NCBI GenBank assembly: GCA_947458305.1
Contig: CANGZO010000011.1
Coordinates: forward strand, 1-21,411
Direction: 5' to 3'
DNA: 21,411 bases
Source: Comamonadaceae bacterium
Lineage (GTDB): Bacteria > Pseudomonadota > Gammaproteobacteria > Burkholderiales > Burkholderiaceae_C
Position 1 is the stretch's first letter. Each line of letters starts with the position of its first letter. The notes under the pieces were generated by a model. The model did no database searches and was not told the origin of the DNA. It saw only the letters and a list, made by a program, of their open reading frames with translations. The translations under genes and the position numbers were made by a program. Below, one piece after another: positions 13,246 through 20,712 of this stretch.

Positions 13246-13992
13246 TCATTCGGAAGCCAAGAATTCGGTTCTGGCCAAAACCAAGGCGCTGATGTGGGCA
13301 GCTCCAGCTTGGCGCAGAACGCGGGCTGCTGAATGCAAAGAGGCGCCACTGGTCATCACATCGTCCACCAGCACCACGCGTTTTCCTCTCAGCTGCGCCG
13401 CCCTCAAGGGCTCCACGGCGAATGCGCCCACCAAATTGTCGAGTCGCTCATGGCGGGGCAGCAGCCGCTGAGATGGGGTGTCTCGGGTGCGCAGCAGCAA
13501 TTGAACATCTGCTTTGCCAGGGCTCAGTTGCTGGGCCAGTTCCCATGATTGGTTATAGCCCCGGAAGGCCAGTCTTTGTGGTGAAAGTGGAATCGGCAGC
13601 ACCAGATCCGCGTTGTCCAGCACATCATCTGCCAATGGGGTGCTCATCATCAAGGTGGCCAAGGCATTGGACCAACCGGCCTGTTGTTGAAACTTGAATC
13701 TTGCAATCAAGTCAACCCAAGGCCAATCGTAGGTCACAGCGGCCAGGCACATGTCGAGTGGCGGTGGTTTTGACTGGCAGTCTGGGCAGCGTCGCCCAGT
13801 GTTTGCCCATGGCAATGCACAGCCATTGCAACGGTTTTGGGGTTGGGCAAAGCGACTGATGCATGCTTCACACACAGGCGCATGAGGCCAGTCTTGACAA
13901 ATGGCGCAGCGGCTGGGCAACCAGTGCCAAAACCCCGCCTGACCTTTTGCGCTCGGCGCGAAACTCTTCGCCTTGAGTAAGAGAGGCCACAT
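13246..13992 (-). CDS. comF: ComF family phosphoribosyltransferase-like protein
   Basis: ComF proteins have a zinc-binding N-terminus and a phosphoribosyltransferase fold, and are tied to DNA uptake and processing in naturally competent bacteria. Four CxxC pairs are visible (C29/C32, C41/C44, C55/C58, C69/C72). They are followed by PIPLSPQRLAFRGYNQS (133-149) and the PRPP-binding loop VVLVDDVMTSGAS (206-218). The 248-residue length is normal. The ATG at 13992 lacks a clear ribosome site. On the minus strand an AGTATATT sequence lies about 10-20 bases upstream and might be part of a promoter with a very short leader. It is divergent from the BioC-like gene and probably co-transcribed with trmL. 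Confidence 0.92.
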   Translation of the reverse strand: MWPLLLKAKSFAPSAKGQAGFWHWLPSRCAICQDWPHAPVCEACISRFAQPQNRCNGCALPWANTGRRCPDCQSKPPPLDMCLAAVTYDWPWVDLIARFKFQQQAGWSNALATLMMSTPLADDVLDNADLVLPIPLSPQRLAFRGYNQSWELAQQLSPGKADVQLLLRTRDTPSQRLLPRHERLDNLVGAFAVEPLRAAQLRGKRVVLVDDVMTSGASLHSAARVLRQAGAAHISALVLARTEFLASE

Positions 13993-14097
13993 CGTGTCAA
14001 TATACTCAAGCCAAAGCCCATGAGCAAGGCGGTACCACCCGATTCATCTGGGTGTGCAACAAGCAAGTCATCCGCTCGCCATTCATTTCAACCATCG

Positions 14098-15015
14098 ATG
14101 TCTCCAGTTTCCAGACCCCCGTCCTTAGACCCTGTCGCTGCAGCCAGGTGGCTGGGCAGGCCTGCGCCCGCTTTGATTTCACCTTGGTTGCATGAGGAAG
14201 TGGCCTCCCGCATGCAGGAGCGGTTGGACTTCATCACCCTGCAGCCTAAGCAATGGGTCCATTGGGAGCCCTTGAGCGGAGGTGTGGCTGCGCACAGGTC
14301 CCTGGTGCAGCGTTACCCCAATGCGCGGGCATGGCTGGTCTGTGAACAAGCTCAAAATGCCCTGACAGCACGCTCCTTGATGGCGCGCAAGTGGTGGCAA
14401 GTGCTGTCTTGGCGTGAACAAAAGCAGCAGATTGGCTTGCCCTCTGAGCAATCGGCCGACATGCTTTGGGCCAATATGCAACTGCACGGGCACCCCGAAC
14501 CACAAGCCTTGCTGCGGGCGTGGCATCAAGCTTTGTCTGTGAACGGATTTTTGATGTTTTCGTGTTTCGGGCCCGATACGCTGCGTGAGTTGCGCCAAGT
14601 CTATGAACGTGCTGGGTGGCCCCAGCCAGCGCACGAGTTCACCGACATGCACGATTGGGGTGACATGTTGGTGCAGGCGGGATTTGCCGAACCGGTCATG
14701 GACATGGAGCGGATCACCTTGACCTATGCCTCGCCAGAGGGACTTTTGGCCGAGTTGCGCGAACTGGGGCGCAATTTGCATGTCGATCGATTTGTGGGCC
14801 TGAGGGGTCGCGCCTGGAAGCGTTCGCTGCTGCAGGCCTTGATGTCTCTGGCCCGCCCAGAACATGATGGCCGTCTCTCTTTGAGCTTTGAAATCGTTTA
14901 TGGGCACGCCCTGAAACCACAACCCAGGCTCAAGTTGGCACCGAAAACAGAAATCGGGCTGGATCAAATGCGCCATATGCTGCGTTCGTCTGGGGGTATG
15001 CCGGACAAACTTTGA
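14098..15015 (+). CDS. BioC-like methyltransferase-fold protein with degenerate SAM motif
   Basis: This 305-residue protein resembles BioC (malonyl-ACP O-methyltransferase) mainly in its second half: SADMLWANMQLHGHPEP (119-135), NGFLMFSCFGPDTLRELR (149-166), FTDMHDWGDMLVQAGFAEPV (181-200) and FEIVYGHA (264-271). The usual glycine-rich SAM loop (DxGxGxG) is not recognisable; the equivalent stretch reads WVHWEPLSGGVAAHRS (53-68). It may bind SAM weakly, act on something else, or be inactive. The start at 14098 (MSPVSRPPSL) is chosen because BioC-like homology begins soon after; an ATG at 14020 would add 26 unusual residues into the divergent promoter region. It is divergent from comF. No other biotin gene is in the window, so I do not assign bioC. 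Confidence 0.8.
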   Translation: MSPVSRPPSLDPVAAARWLGRPAPALISPWLHEEVASRMQERLDFITLQPKQWVHWEPLSGGVAAHRSLVQRYPNARAWLVCEQAQNALTARSLMARKWWQVLSWREQKQQIGLPSEQSADMLWANMQLHGHPEPQALLRAWHQALSVNGFLMFSCFGPDTLRELRQVYERAGWPQPAHEFTDMHDWGDMLVQAGFAEPVMDMERITLTYASPEGLLAELRELGRNLHVDRFVGLRGRAWKRSLLQALMSLARPEHDGRLSLSFEIVYGHALKPQPRLKLAPKTEIGLDQMRHMLRSSGGMPDKL

Positions 15016-15110
15016 GTTTTGTCAAAAGCGCTATTGTTCTCAGGTAAAATCCGGCCGAAATTGATCGCAGCGATTGCTTGATTGCGTGTTAGGTTATTGA
15101 AAGTTGACAG

Positions 15111-15587
15111 ATGTCAAATCAGGCTTACCAGTTTGCTCAAGTCTCAGGTCCCTCTATCCATTGGCGACTCAAACGCAATTGTTCCTTTACGCCAGTCCAA
15201 TTGGGCTGGATGTACATGTTCTTGTGTGCCGTTTCTTTGGGTATAGGGGTGTTTTTTTGGCTGCAAGGAGCCACCCTCGTGTTGGCATTTGCTGGCTTGG
15301 AAGTGGCTGTCGTGGGCTTGGCTTTTTTGGCTTATGCCCGCCATGCGGCTGATGGTGAAATGATTTCCCTTCAAGGCGCCAATTTGGTGGTGGAGTTGGA
15401 AACAGCGGGTCGCCTCGAAAGGGCAGAGTTTGAGCGTCAATGGGTGAGGGTTGAGCCCAAATCCGGAGACCTGAGCTTGATCGAGTTGTCAGGTCAAGGT
15501 CGTTCGATTGAGGTGGGGCGGTTTGTTCGCCCTGAGCTGCGGCAAGTGCTGGCGCGAGAGATCAGAAAGGCATTGCGTTCAGCGTGA
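15111..15587 (+). CDS. DUF2244 integral membrane protein upstream of the oxidase genes
   Basis: This 158-residue protein fits the DUF2244 family, whose function is unknown. Two membrane helices (about 30-51 and 54-77) are joined by a short loop, and the remaining C-terminal half is soluble with strand-rich character (LVVELETAGRLERAEFERQW). A Trp-rich, basic start (SIHWRLKRNCSFTPVQLGW) precedes the first helix, as in other members. It lies 77 bases before coxB on the same strand. Members are commonly found next to cytochrome oxidase subunit II, which suggests a link to oxidase biogenesis (context inference). The ATG at 15111 has only a weak GAAAG site. A TAAAAT at 15045-15050 is a possible -10 box, without a convincing -35. 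Confidence 0.85.
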   Translation: MSNQAYQFAQVSGPSIHWRLKRNCSFTPVQLGWMYMFLCAVSLGIGVFFWLQGATLVLAFAGLEVAVVGLAFLAYARHAADGEMISLQGANLVVELETAGRLERAEFERQWVRVEPKSGDLSLIELSGQGRSIEVGRFVRPELRQVLAREIRKALRSA

Positions 15588-15664
15588 TGCCCTGTGGCAG
15601 TTTGAATCTGTCAAAGTTTTTCAATAGTGTGAATTCAACAGTGTCTTGGAAGTTAGTGAGAACC

Positions 15665-16837
15665 ATGAAGAATATCTCCAACCAATTGGCTTCGCTGCTA
15701 TCACGCGCGGGCATTTTTGCAGGTGCATGGGTTGCAACAGCTGCCCACGCTGTTAATGACTTGCCGGGTGGCCCCGCGGTTAATCAGCTCAATTTGCATC
15801 CCGCAGCAACCAAAATTGCCCAAGAGCAGCAATGGTTGCATTGGTTCATGCTGATCCTTTGCACGGTCATTTTCATCGCCGTTTTTGCGGTGATGTTTTA
15901 TTCCATTTGGAAGCACCGCAAGTCGGTGGGTCACAAACCAGCCACTTTCACCGAGTCCATCACGGTCGAGGTGGTTTGGACTGCTGTTCCTTTCATCATC
16001 GTGATCCTGATGGCCTTGCCGGCCACCAAGGTTTTGGTGGCGCAAAAGGACACCACCAATGCCGACTTGACCGTCAAGGTCACCGGTTACCAGTGGAAAT
16101 GGGGTTACGACTACATCAATGGTCAAGGCGAAGGTCTGAGCTACATCTCTACGCTCGATTCATCGCACCGCGCCATGTCAGATGCCGGCAAGCCAGCGGG
16201 TGATGACTACCTCCTCAAAGTAGATTACCCCTTGGTGGTTCCAGTGGGCCAAAAGGTTCGCGTGATCACCACCGCCAACGATGTGATCCACGCCTTTGCG
16301 GTGCCTGCCTTTGGCATCAAACAAGATGCCATCCCCGGTTTTGTGCGCGATACATGGTTCCGTGCTGAAAAAACCGGTGATTTCTACGGCCAATGCCAAG
16401 AACTGTGCGGTAAAGAGCATGCCTACATGCCCATCCATGTGAAGGTTTTGTCTGCGGAAGATTACACAGCTTGGGTGGCTGCTGAGAAGAAAAAACAATT
16501 GGCCAAAGCCGATGATCCAAGCAAGGTTTGGGCTTTGGACGATTTGGCCAAGCGCGGTGAAAAAGTCTATGCATCCAACTGCATTGCTTGCCACCAAGCC
16601 TCCGGCAAAGTGGCTGGCTCGATCAAGGCGCTTGACGGCTCCTCCATTGTTTTGGATGCCGACAAGTCCAAGCAAATTGCCATTCTCCTCAACGGTGCTG
16701 GCAACGGTGCCATGCCTGCCTGGAAACAATTGTCTGATACCGACATTGCCGCTGTGGTCACTTACACCAAGAACAACTGGTCCAACAAGACCGGGCAAAT
16801 TGTGCAGCCTGCCGACGTCTTGGCCGCACGCAAGTAA
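15665..16837 (+). CDS. coxB: Cytochrome c oxidase subunit II with fused cytochrome c domain
   Basis: This 390-residue subunit of the aa3-type oxidase receives electrons from cytochrome c at its CuA centre on the outer face of the membrane. A signal peptide (about 1-29, ending AHA) is followed by two membrane helices (about 57-81 and 101-122). The CuA ligands are all visible: H209, then CQELCGKEHAYM giving C244, E246, C248, H252 and M255. A C-terminal class I cytochrome c domain is fused from about residue 295, with CIACH (306-310) binding heme and M350 as the likely sixth ligand, making this a caa3-like subunit. The ATG at 15665 gives the signal peptide; an ATG at 15584 would overlap DUF2244 and bury it. 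It is followed by ctaD after 32 bases. Confidence 0.96.
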   Translation: MKNISNQLASLLSRAGIFAGAWVATAAHAVNDLPGGPAVNQLNLHPAATKIAQEQQWLHWFMLILCTVIFIAVFAVMFYSIWKHRKSVGHKPATFTESITVEVVWTAVPFIIVILMALPATKVLVAQKDTTNADLTVKVTGYQWKWGYDYINGQGEGLSYISTLDSSHRAMSDAGKPAGDDYLLKVDYPLVVPVGQKVRVITTANDVIHAFAVPAFGIKQDAIPGFVRDTWFRAEKTGDFYGQCQELCGKEHAYMPIHVKVLSAEDYTAWVAAEKKKQLAKADDPSKVWALDDLAKRGEKVYASNCIACHQASGKVAGSIKALDGSSIVLDADKSKQIAILLNGAGNGAMPAWKQLSDTDIAAVVTYTKNNWSNKTGQIVQPADVLAARK

Positions 16838-16869
16838 GCCCTACCGTATTCAAATCAAAGGAAATCAAG

Positions 16870-18486
16870 ATGAGTGCCGTTCTAGACCATCACGATCACG
16901 CCCATGACGACCACGGTCACGCGCCTGCTGGCTGGCGTCGTTGGGTGTATGCCACCAACCACAAAGACATCGGTACTTTGTACCTGCTCTTCAGCTTTGC
17001 CATGCTCATGGTCGGCGGCGTGTTGGCACTGGGCATCCGTGCCGAGTTGTTCCAGCCTGGTCTGCAAATTGTGAACCCTGAGTTGTTCAACCAGTTCACC
17101 ACCATGCACGGCATCATCATGGTGTTCGGCGCGATCATGCCGGCCTTTGTGGGCTTTGCGAACTGGATGCTGCCGCTGCAAATCGGCGCTTCTGACATGG
17201 CCTTTGCCCGCATGAACAACTTCAGCTTCTGGCTGATGATTCCTGCGTCTTTGATGCTGGTGGGTTCGTTCTTCATGCCCGGTGGTGCGCCTGCCGCGGG
17301 TTGGACCTTGTATGCACCCTTGACCCTGCAAATGGGTCCTTCGATGGATGCCGCGATTTTTGCGATGCACATCTTGGGTGCGTCGTCCATCATGGGTTCG
17401 ATCAACATCATCGTCACCATCCTGAACATGCGTGCGCCTGGCATGACCTTGATGAAGATGCCCATGTTCGCTTGGACATGGTTGATCACCGCCTACTTGT
17501 TGATCGCTGTGATGCCTGTGTTGGCTGGCGCGATCACCATGACCTTGACTGACCGCCACTTTGGTACCAGCTTCTTCAACCCCGCAGGCGGTGGTGATCC
17601 AGTGATGTACCAGCACATTTTCTGGTTCTTTGGTCACCCTGAGGTGTACATCATGATCTTGCCGGCTTTCGGCATCATCAGCCAGATCGTTCCTGCATTT
17701 TCTCGCAAGAAGTTGTTTGGTTATGCCTCCATGGTGTATGCCACGTCGTCCATTGCCATCTTGTCGTTCATCGTGTGGGCTCACCACATGTTCACGACGG
17801 GCATGCCTGTCACAGGTCAGTTGTTCTTCATGTACGCGACCATGCTGATCGCTGTGCCAACTGCCGTGAAGATTTTCAACTGGATCGCGACCATGTGGCG
17901 CGGCTCCATGACCTTTGAAACCCCGATGTTGTTCTCTGTGGGCTTCATCTTTGTGTTCACCATGGGTGGTTTCACCGGTTTGATTTTGGCCATGGCCCCG
18001 ATCGACATCCAGTTGCAAGACACTTATTACGTGGTGGCGCACTTCCACTATGTGTTGGTGGCTGGTTCCTTGTTTGCCCTGTTTGCTGGTGTCTATTACT
18101 GGATTCCCAAGTGGACAGGTGTGATGTACAACGAAACACGCGGCAAGATCCACTTCTGGTGGTCGCTGATCTCCTTCAACATCACCTTCTTCCCGATGCA
18201 CTTCCTGGGTCTGGCCGGTATGCCCCGTCGCTACGCCGACTACCCCATGCAGTTCACTGACTTCAACATGATCGCGTCGGTCGGTGCCTTCTTCTTCGGT
18301 TTTGCTCAGGTTTACTTCTTCTTGGCCATCGTGTTGCCAGGTATGTTGGGCAAGGGCGAAAAAGCACCCCAGAAGCCTTGGGAAGCTGCTGAAGGTTTGG
18401 AGTGGGAAGTTCCTTCGCCAGCACCGTTCCACACTTTTGAGAACCCACCCAAGCTGGACGCTACAGCGACCCGCGTGATTGGTTGA
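16870..18486 (+). CDS. ctaD: Cytochrome c oxidase subunit I (aa3-type)
   Basis: This 538-residue, 12-helix subunit holds heme a, heme a3 and CuB, and reduces oxygen to water while pumping protons. Candidate ligands are H80 (MHGIIM) and H393 for heme a, H391 for heme a3, and H256, H305 and H306 for CuB; Y260 in HPEVY should form the His-Tyr crosslink. The GHPEVY Glu258 and the TAVK Lys334 are in place for the D and K proton channels, so it is an A1-type pump. The N-terminus is unusual in having six His within residues 7-17 (DHHDHAHDDHGH). AAGGA at about 16858-16862 supports the ATG. A 38-residue gene follows after 5 bases. Confidence 0.98.
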   Translation: MSAVLDHHDHAHDDHGHAPAGWRRWVYATNHKDIGTLYLLFSFAMLMVGGVLALGIRAELFQPGLQIVNPELFNQFTTMHGIIMVFGAIMPAFVGFANWMLPLQIGASDMAFARMNNFSFWLMIPASLMLVGSFFMPGGAPAAGWTLYAPLTLQMGPSMDAAIFAMHILGASSIMGSINIIVTILNMRAPGMTLMKMPMFAWTWLITAYLLIAVMPVLAGAITMTLTDRHFGTSFFNPAGGGDPVMYQHIFWFFGHPEVYIMILPAFGIISQIVPAFSRKKLFGYASMVYATSSIAILSFIVWAHHMFTTGMPVTGQLFFMYATMLIAVPTAVKIFNWIATMWRGSMTFETPMLFSVGFIFVFTMGGFTGLILAMAPIDIQLQDTYYVVAHFHYVLVAGSLFALFAGVYYWIPKWTGVMYNETRGKIHFWWSLISFNITFFPMHFLGLAGMPRRYADYPMQFTDFNMIASVGAFFFGFAQVYFFLAIVLPGMLGKGEKAPQKPWEAAEGLEWEVPSPAPFHTFENPPKLDATATRVIG

Positions 18487-18491
18487 GCACC

Positions 18492-18608
18492 ATGGCCATG
18501 ACACCCGAACAAAGAAAAAGCAATGTTCGTCTGGGCTTGATTTTGTTATCAGTGGCCTGCGTTGTTTTGGCCGGGTTCGTGGCAAAGATCTTGTTGCTCA
18601 ACACCTGA
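18492..18608 (+). CDS. Cytochrome oxidase small assembly protein (38 residues)
   Basis: This very short gene lies between ctaD (5-base gap) and ctaG (10-base gap). The product begins MAMTPEQRKSNVRLG, followed by a single membrane helix (about 14-36) and ends KILLLNT. A short basic, polar head plus one helix matches small proteins annotated as cytochrome oxidase small assembly proteins at this position in betaproteobacteria (recalled, not searched). An in-frame ATG at 18498 (MTPEQRKSN) would start two residues later and may be the true start; neither has a strong ribosome site, so translation is probably coupled to ctaD. A role in copper or subunit assembly is inferred from context. Confidence 0.8.
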   Translation: MAMTPEQRKSNVRLGLILLSVACVVLAGFVAKILLLNT

Positions 18609-18618
18609 AAGACATTCG

Positions 18619-19242
18619 ATGAACTTGCGTGGTGCAAACCTGAAGATGGTCGGCAAGCTGGCAGTGGTCACTGCGGGCATGTTTTGCTTCGGGTATGCAT
18701 TGGTGCCGATTTACAAGGCCATTTGCGAAATCACGGGGATCAACGTTTTGTCGATCTCTGAAACGCAGGTGCCTGGTAACGCCAAATCCGCGCAAGCGGC
18801 GCAGGTCCTGCGCAACAGCCAAGTGGACACCAGCCGTACCATCACCGTCGAGTTCGATGCCAATGTGCGCGGGCCTTGGGATTTCAAGCCAGAAAAAAGA
18901 TCGATGCAAGTGCATCCGGGTGAACTCACCACGGTCATGTACGAGTTTCAAAACATCCAAAACCGCCGGATGGCCGCACAGGCCATTCCCAGTTACGCCC
19001 CCAAGCAAGCCGCCAGCCATTTCAACAAGCTGGAGTGTTTTTGCTTCAACGAGTACACCTTGGAAGCAGGCGAGAAAAAAGCATGGCCCGTGGCTTTCGT
19101 GATCGATCCAAAACTTTCCAAGGATGTCACGACGATCACGCTGTCCTACACCTTCTTTGAAGTGGGTGGCAAGACGCCCGTGGCACCCACTGCGCCATTG
19201 GCTTCCAAGACAGTGAACACCGTCACAGGGTCTGGTTCATGA
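18619..19242 (+). CDS. ctaG: Cytochrome c oxidase assembly protein CtaG/Cox11 (CuB copper chaperone)
   Basis: This 207-residue, membrane-anchored copper chaperone delivers copper to the CuB site of subunit I. One N-terminal helix (about 11-30, VGKLAVVTAGMFCFGYALVP) anchors a periplasmic immunoglobulin-like domain. The conserved copper-binding motif is KLECFCFNEY (137-146), with Cys140 and Cys142. VPIYKAICEITGIN (29-42) directly after the helix is the standard Cox11 signature. The start at 18619 (MNLRGANLKM) is preferred over 18562, which would overlap the 38-residue gene and break the topology. The stop overlaps the next ATG by 4 bases (ATGA), indicating translational coupling. Confidence 0.96.
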   Translation: MNLRGANLKMVGKLAVVTAGMFCFGYALVPIYKAICEITGINVLSISETQVPGNAKSAQAAQVLRNSQVDTSRTITVEFDANVRGPWDFKPEKRSMQVHPGELTTVMYEFQNIQNRRMAAQAIPSYAPKQAASHFNKLECFCFNEYTLEAGEKKAWPVAFVIDPKLSKDVTTITLSYTFFEVGGKTPVAPTAPLASKTVNTVTGSGS

Positions 19243-19466
19243 GCGGGCCAGAGACCAAATCGGTGCAGCACTCGACCTGGTTGAGGACGGTTCAAGCCGT
19301 ACTTTGGTCTTTTGTAGGTTTGCGAAAAGGTTCTGATTACCAACAGGATCTTGAGAAGCTCAACCCTTTCCACATCATTGGTGTCGGAATCGGTGCGGCT
19401 TTGTTGTTTGTATTGGGGCTCATCGCCTTGGTCAATTGGGTGGTGGCACAGCCTTATGTGCTGTAA
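19239..19466 (+). CDS. DUF2970 small membrane protein
   Basis: This 75-residue protein has the DUF2970 pattern. The amphipathic, basic N-terminal half contains WLRTVQAVLWSFVGLRKGSD, then QQDLEKLNPFHIIGVGIGAA leads into a single C-terminal membrane helix (about 46-69). The family has no known function; it commonly sits between the Cox11 gene and subunit III in betaproteobacteria, so a role in oxidase assembly or stability is inferred. Its ATG overlaps the ctaG stop by 4 bases. It ends 42 bases before coxC. Confidence 0.85.
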   Translation: MSGPETKSVQHSTWLRTVQAVLWSFVGLRKGSDYQQDLEKLNPFHIIGVGIGAALLFVLGLIALVNWVVAQPYVL

Positions 19467-19508
19467 CCCATTTATCAGATTTCGAATGAAGAGAGAGCAG
19501 GAGTATTC

Positions 19509-20390
19509 ATGAGTTCAGCAGCACACGGCACCACGCCTTACTACTACGTCCCACACGAATCACGCCATCCCGTGATGTCGGCCATCGGTTTGTTCTTCGT
19601 CATTTTGGGCGCTGGTCAATGGATCAACGGCTCCGAATGGGGCATGTATTGCTTGTTCTTTGGCATGGCTTGGTGGCTGATCGTCTTGTACCAGTGGTTC
19701 TCAGAAGCGGTACACGAAAGCGAAACCGGCATGTACGGGCGAAAGATTGATTTGTCTTTCCGCTGGAGCATGACTTGGTTCATTTTTTCAGAAGTCATGT
19801 TCTTCGGTGCCTTTTTTACCGCCTTGTGGTGGGCCCGGTCTCATTCCATCCCAGCGCTGGGCAGCTTGGAAAACGCATTGCTTTGGCCTGACTTCAAAGC
19901 GGCGTGGCCCAGCGTTGTAGCGGGCGCCACCACATCCCCTGCAGGCATTGTGGAGCCGTTCAAGACCATGGGGCCTTTCTGGTTGCCCACCATCAACACG
20001 GCATTGCTCTTGACGTCCGGTGTCACATTGACCATCGCGCACCACGCCTTGCAAGTTGGCGATCGTCTCAAAACCATCAAATATATGTGGATGACGGTCC
20101 TCTTGGGCGTTATCTTTTTGTTTGTTCAGGGTTACGAATACGCCTATGCATGGGGTGACTTGAACCTCAAGCTCTCGTCCGGTATCTACGGTTCAACCTT
20201 CTACATGCTGACGGGTTTCCACGGTTTCCACGTGTTTGTGGGCATGTTGATGTTGTTGTTCATCACCTTGCGTCTGCAAAAAGGCCATTTCACCAAAGAC
20301 CGTCATTTCGGTTTCGAAGGCGCAGCTTGGTACTGGCACTTTGTTGACGTGGTTTGGTTGGGCTTGTACATCTTGGTTTATTGGATGTAA
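19509..20390 (+). CDS. coxC: Cytochrome c oxidase subunit III
   Basis: This 293-residue subunit has seven predicted membrane helices and carries no metal. It stabilises subunit I and helps keep proton uptake running. Recognisable blocks are WSMTWFIFSEVMFFGAFFTA near residues 84-103, LLLTSGVTLTIAHHA in the middle, TGFHGFHVFVGM and FEGAAWYWHFVDVVWLGLYI at the C-terminus; all are family signatures. The length is normal. CAGGAG at about 19498-19503 supports the ATG at 19509. It is the last plus-strand gene before a terminator, so coxB to coxC form one likely transcription unit. Confidence 0.97.
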   Translation: MSSAAHGTTPYYYVPHESRHPVMSAIGLFFVILGAGQWINGSEWGMYCLFFGMAWWLIVLYQWFSEAVHESETGMYGRKIDLSFRWSMTWFIFSEVMFFGAFFTALWWARSHSIPALGSLENALLWPDFKAAWPSVVAGATTSPAGIVEPFKTMGPFWLPTINTALLLTSGVTLTIAHHALQVGDRLKTIKYMWMTVLLGVIFLFVQGYEYAYAWGDLNLKLSSGIYGSTFYMLTGFHGFHVFVGMLMLLFITLRLQKGHFTKDRHFGFEGAAWYWHFVDVVWLGLYILVYWM

Positions 20391-20407
20391 GAACTGCATG
20401 AACCGTT

Positions 20408-20433
20408 AAAAAAGCGCCCTTGGGCGCTTTTTT
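20408..20433. terminator. Bidirectional terminator after coxC
   Basis: AAAAAAGCGCCC (20408-20419) pairs with GGGCGCTTTTTT (20422-20433) around TT. The A-run and T-run make it an intrinsic terminator on both strands, serving coxC (+) and the twin-transmembrane gene (-), whose stop codon is 31 bases away. Confidence 0.9.
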
Positions 20434-20464
20434 ATTGAGATGTTTTGAAGACAGAGCGATGGAA

Positions 20465-20698
20465 TCAAAGCCCAGGTGGAATGCCTGTGGGTTGAATCCA
20501 GCCCATCTTCCAAGAGATCAACACACAGACAAACAGCACGATCGACAAGCCCACGCGAAGGGCGAGCGCAGTGGCCATTTTGTTTTTGGGTGGCGCCGCT
20601 CCATCTTCTGGGGGCACACTGCCCCTCATCATGTGCAGCAAAGCCCAGACCAGACTGGCCAAGATGGCCGCAAAAGCAACAATGACCAATATTTTCAT
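20465..20698 (-). CDS. Twin transmembrane protein (DUF2909 family)
   Basis: This 77-residue protein has two membrane helices (about 2-24 and 43-65) joined by a Pro/Glu/Lys loop. It ends MGWIQPTGIPPG, the highly recognisable tail of the DUF2909 twin-transmembrane family. Function is unknown; members are usually located between coxC and SURF1, pointing to oxidase biogenesis. The start at 20698 (MKILVIVAF) is preferred because it begins directly with the first helix; a longer start at 20758 would run into SURF1 and adds a non-family lead. The gene is on the opposite strand from the rest of the oxidase cluster, and its start codon lies 14 bases from the SURF1 start codon. Confidence 0.85.
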   Translation of the reverse strand: MKILVIVAFAAILASLVWALLHMMRGSVPPEDGAAPPKNKMATALALRVGLSIVLFVCVLISWKMGWIQPTGIPPGL

Positions 20699-20712
20699 GA
20701 TGGCATTATCCG

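Noticed and set aside
15019..15050. Promoter with TTGTCA (15019-15024) and TAAAAT (15045-15050) before the DUF2244 gene
   Set aside because: The spacing is 20 bases, too long for a standard promoter; only the -10-like box is mentioned.
16882..18585. A 567-residue open frame on the minus strand across ctaD
   Set aside because: It is antisense to an unmistakable oxidase subunit I, is very rich in His/Arg/Gln/Asp as expected for a mirror frame, and has no recognisable domain.
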